Of a stretch of 64,000 nucleotides of DNA, positions 61,101-64,000 are shown piece after piece. Under the pieces are notes generated by a model. The model worked only from the letters and a program-made list of their open reading frames with translations, did no database searches and had not been told where the DNA came from. Each line of letters starts with the position of its first letter. The first letter of the stretch is position 1. This DNA is from Aphidius gifuensis (taxonomy: Eukaryota > Arthropoda > Insecta > Hymenoptera > Braconidae). The stretch lies in NCBI RefSeq assembly GCF_014905175.1, contig NC_057790.1, positions 18,006,469 to 18,070,468 on the forward strand, given 5' to 3'. The translations under genes and the position numbers were made by a program.

Positions 61101-64000
61101 ACTGGTCTGGTGTATAATAAATATATACCATGTATTGTATACAACAAACCAACCTTTTTACGATGGATTTATAACAACCGGTTTCGTCAAAATAAATGTT
61201 CCTTTAAAATGAAACAAAATTATTAAAAAATAAAATTTTTACCACAACCGCAGTAAATTTTCAAGAGCAACTAAAAAATTATAATTAACCAGAATAATAA
61301 TAATAATATATTTTTTTTTAATATATGTAAATTATTTATTTCAATTGAAAGAAATATTATTTTTTTTTTTTTATCAAATTTACAGACAGTTTTAATCCTA
61401 CTATTTATTTAGTTGATTTTTAATTTTTTACTATTTCTGGATTATTTCTGTGGATAAAAAGTAAAAAAAAAAAAAACAAAGTTAATACTCAGATTCACTC
61501 GACTGATCATGACAGAATTAAATAAATATATTTATAAAAAGTACAAGATATGTTCATGATAGTACAACGTCAGTTGTTGGTTGTATTTTTTTTTTTGTAA
61601 TACAATTTACCGTTTCTTGTAGTTTTCAACTTATATATCCCTTATAACCAACTGTGTCTAAGTTTATATATTTATTTTCTCTCTCATCATTGCTCTTGTC
61701 TTGTCTCAGCATCCATTGCTAAGCAAGTTGTACATAGTTATTTCCAATCATGTTGCAGAAAAAGAGAATGGAAGTTTAGTAACTTCTGAGTCTATTGCAC
61801 TCTCTTGTATATGTATTTAATAATTTTTTTTTTTTTTTTTTGTATGACTCATTCCTAGATCAAGTGCTGAGTTTTAAATTGTTGGGAAATTTTATTATAT
61901 TTTGTAATATAATAATTTTATTTAACCATAAATTTATATATCAGCTAGAATATTTTTTTTTTTTTACATGAATTTTGTTTATAATTGATTAGAAATGATA
62001 AAACACTTGAATATTATTTGAATAAAAAAAATGATGATGATGATGATGAAAAAACAGGAAGTATCGAATTAGCTTATCTGAAGTACGATAAGTGACTTAA
62101 TATTGTCAAAAGAATTAAAATTATATAGTACTATTTTTAGAATATTCCATTTTAAAATCACACCAAACAAATAATATTCCTTTTTTTATTTACAAAATAT
62201 TTTCTTTCCCCCTTTTTTTTATTTATTTTTTTGCAAGTGCATACAGTGACCACCTTTCCGGTAATTTGAACCAGAAGCCTGTAGCCCCAGATCGAAAAAC
62301 CGCATTACAATGAGGCTTCAAAAGTATTTTATCGGTAAAAAAAAAAGTGAAAAAAATATATATATCTACTGGATAAATAAATTCATATCAAATCAAAGAG
62401 TGCATTAATTTGAAAAAGAAATACATTAATTTGAAAAAACAAAAAACGAGTTTATCAATTATTGGTTTCTTCATCAAATTAATAGACATTAAAATAAAAA
62501 AATATAAAAAATTAAAAAGAATTAAATATGACATTAAATTCACAACACGTATTAGTTAGTTTTCTTAATAATATAATAAAGTTATAAATACAGCATCGAA
62601 TTCTGACGTTTATTTTTGCATGTATGCTACTTTTCCTCTTGTCCTTGAAGTATAAGTTGATGAGACTCTAAAAAAGCCAAGCAAAAAAGCAAGTGCCTTT
62701 GCCCGCGAGAAAAATAAGATGAAAAAATAAAATAAAATAAAATAATAAAAAAAGTCACATCATTTAGTTTTTTATCTTTTTATTCTTCATCTCAAAGCAA
62801 AGAGAGTTTATTGGCCGGCCTTGAATGTGGCCAGATGTGTCGGTCAAGTTGCTCATAAACACAACTTTTAAACATCATCATCATCATACAATACTCATAT
62901 CATAGTTCAACACATATATTCAACTAATTTACGCAATAATTATATTTTATTTATACGATAAATTAATTTTTATTTTTTTTTATTTTTTTACTTCATTCAT
63001 TCATTTAAAAATAATTATTCAAAAATTTCTTTGTCTCTTATGTTTATTTCCAATCGAAAAACATAGAGTTAAAAAAAAAATAATACATGATGATAAAAAT
63101 AGCGTGTATTTTTCACCCTCTTTTACTCGTTTCTTTTAACTCTTTTTTAACAAAAAAAAAAAAAAAAGGAGAATTTATTTTGTGTTTGAAGCGACACTTT
63201 TATCACACAAAAAGTCAAAGCTCGTCTGTCGCGTCTGAAGGGGCAAAATTATCATTAAGATTTTTTCATTTGTTATATTCTTGATAAATAATTATTAAAA
63301 TTTTTAAATAGATAAATTATAAATTGCAAAAATTATATTTTTTACTCTTATAATCAGTTTTTTTTTTTTACGCTTTTTTTAAAATGTTATTACTGAATTT
63401 TTTTCGAAACTCACCCTCGTTTAGTTTGAGACCCTTTGAATATATACACCCAGATGAAAATCAAGAGTGTGCCGTGTGTTCGATAAGGGATAAAGAGGGT
63501 TAGGGGGTAGGTGGTGTACAAAGTACACCCTATCTTTTTTAGTATATGTATGTTGAAATATGTTTGTATGTGTTGTCAGGACTGACTCGTTGGTTTATCC
63601 TCATGAATCATCACTGAGTCTGATCAATACAACCAGACTAAACAACTACAAACTTTTAATATATATAAATATACATTTAATATTAACAATTATTTTGAGG
63701 TGTCATTATTTGATATTAATTATTTTTAATTAAACTTTTGCAAGTATACTTTTATAGATAAAAAATAGTTTATTATATAGTAGCTATTTTGTTGTTGTTG
63801 TCGGACACACATCTAATGATGTCTCGGTAAATTTCAAAGAAACATAAAAAATATAATAAATAAATAAATAAAATAACCGTTAGTTTAAAGTAACGTTAAA
63901 TATATATTTTTTTTTTTTTTAGAACAAGATAGTTTTATTTCAAATGCACTTGTTTATAACATTTTAAATTATATAAAAAATATTTTTATTTATTAAACTT
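58145..64000. other. Gene-poor AT-rich DNA
   Basis: I find no supported coding exon. Poly-T and poly-A tracts dominate. Local features: a GC-only palindromic run at 58,295-58,308; a GCGCAC-rich patch at about 58,795-58,845; an ATG/GAT repeat at about 62,031-62,050; and a GC-richer patch at 62,810-62,860. It fits a long first intron of the transcript starting near 57,878, but that is inference. Confidence 0.5.

Noticed and set aside
1..64000. tRNA, rRNA, CRISPR, transposase or viral genes
   Set aside because: I looked for typical tRNA arms, repeat arrays and transposase or capsid-type frames on both strands and recognised none.

Overview
This window looks like nuclear DNA from an insect with an extremely AT-rich genome. 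Coding exons are AT-biased, introns are short (about 70-300 bp) with standard GT-AG borders, and the spacers are full of TA, ATA and homopolymer tracts. The gene content (a COLFI-type fibrillar collagen, Draper-type EMI/EGF receptors, a CYP3-clan P450, SMC1, NDUFA12) fits a hymenopteran. The very low GC suggests a parasitoid wasp, perhaps an aphidiine braconid. The species is inference, not something the sequence proves. I saw no bacterial, viral or transposase genes.

Layout. 1-11,680 is gene-poor AT-rich DNA with scattered short GC-richer islands. At 11,685-12,171 a large inverted repeat sits just upstream of a six-exon SLC22-type transporter (12,311-14,621, +). 14,622-24,108 is again gene-poor, but holds one orphan exon with clean splice sites (21,980-22,047) and two X-box-like motifs. 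A 21-exon fibrillar collagen lies on the minus strand (24,109-28,906), followed by cohesin SMC1 on the minus strand (30,809-34,844). The SMC1 upstream region carries an imperfect palindrome made of two CTCF-like sites. A 330-bp exon-like tandem duplication and a decayed-looking transcript region follow (35.2-37.6 kb), then a small signal-peptide/anchor gene (38,530-38,988, -) and a nine-exon stomatin (40,154-41,680, +).

42.7-50.5 kb is the most distinctive part: three tandem plus-strand relatives of the engulfment receptor Draper. The middle copy (46,650-48,260) is a compact but complete receptor: signal peptide, EMI, three EGF-like modules, TM, an NPxY and a canonical ITAM. The left copy (42,678-43,602) kept the TM and tail but lost almost all of the ectodomain. 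The right copy (49,747-50,479) kept EMI plus one EGF but lost the TM, so it should be soluble. Receptor, membrane stub and soluble ectodomain thus sit side by side. The EMI exon of the two EMI-bearing copies differs by 14 replacement and only 2 silent codon changes.

After the array come a single-exon P450 with an atypical I-helix motif (50,658-52,175, -), a 423-bp tandem duplication (52,231-53,075), an M3 oligopeptidase-A-like protein whose zinc motif reads HKFGS instead of HEFGH (53,313-55,694, +), a secreted ten-cysteine Ly6-type protein (56,163-56,767, +) and NDUFA12 (57,065-57,728, -). The last 6 kb has one candidate 5' exon (57,878-58,144) and otherwise no recognisable genes. The genes do not form one pathway. 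The clustered theme is the Draper-like array, probably connected to phagocytosis or immunity.
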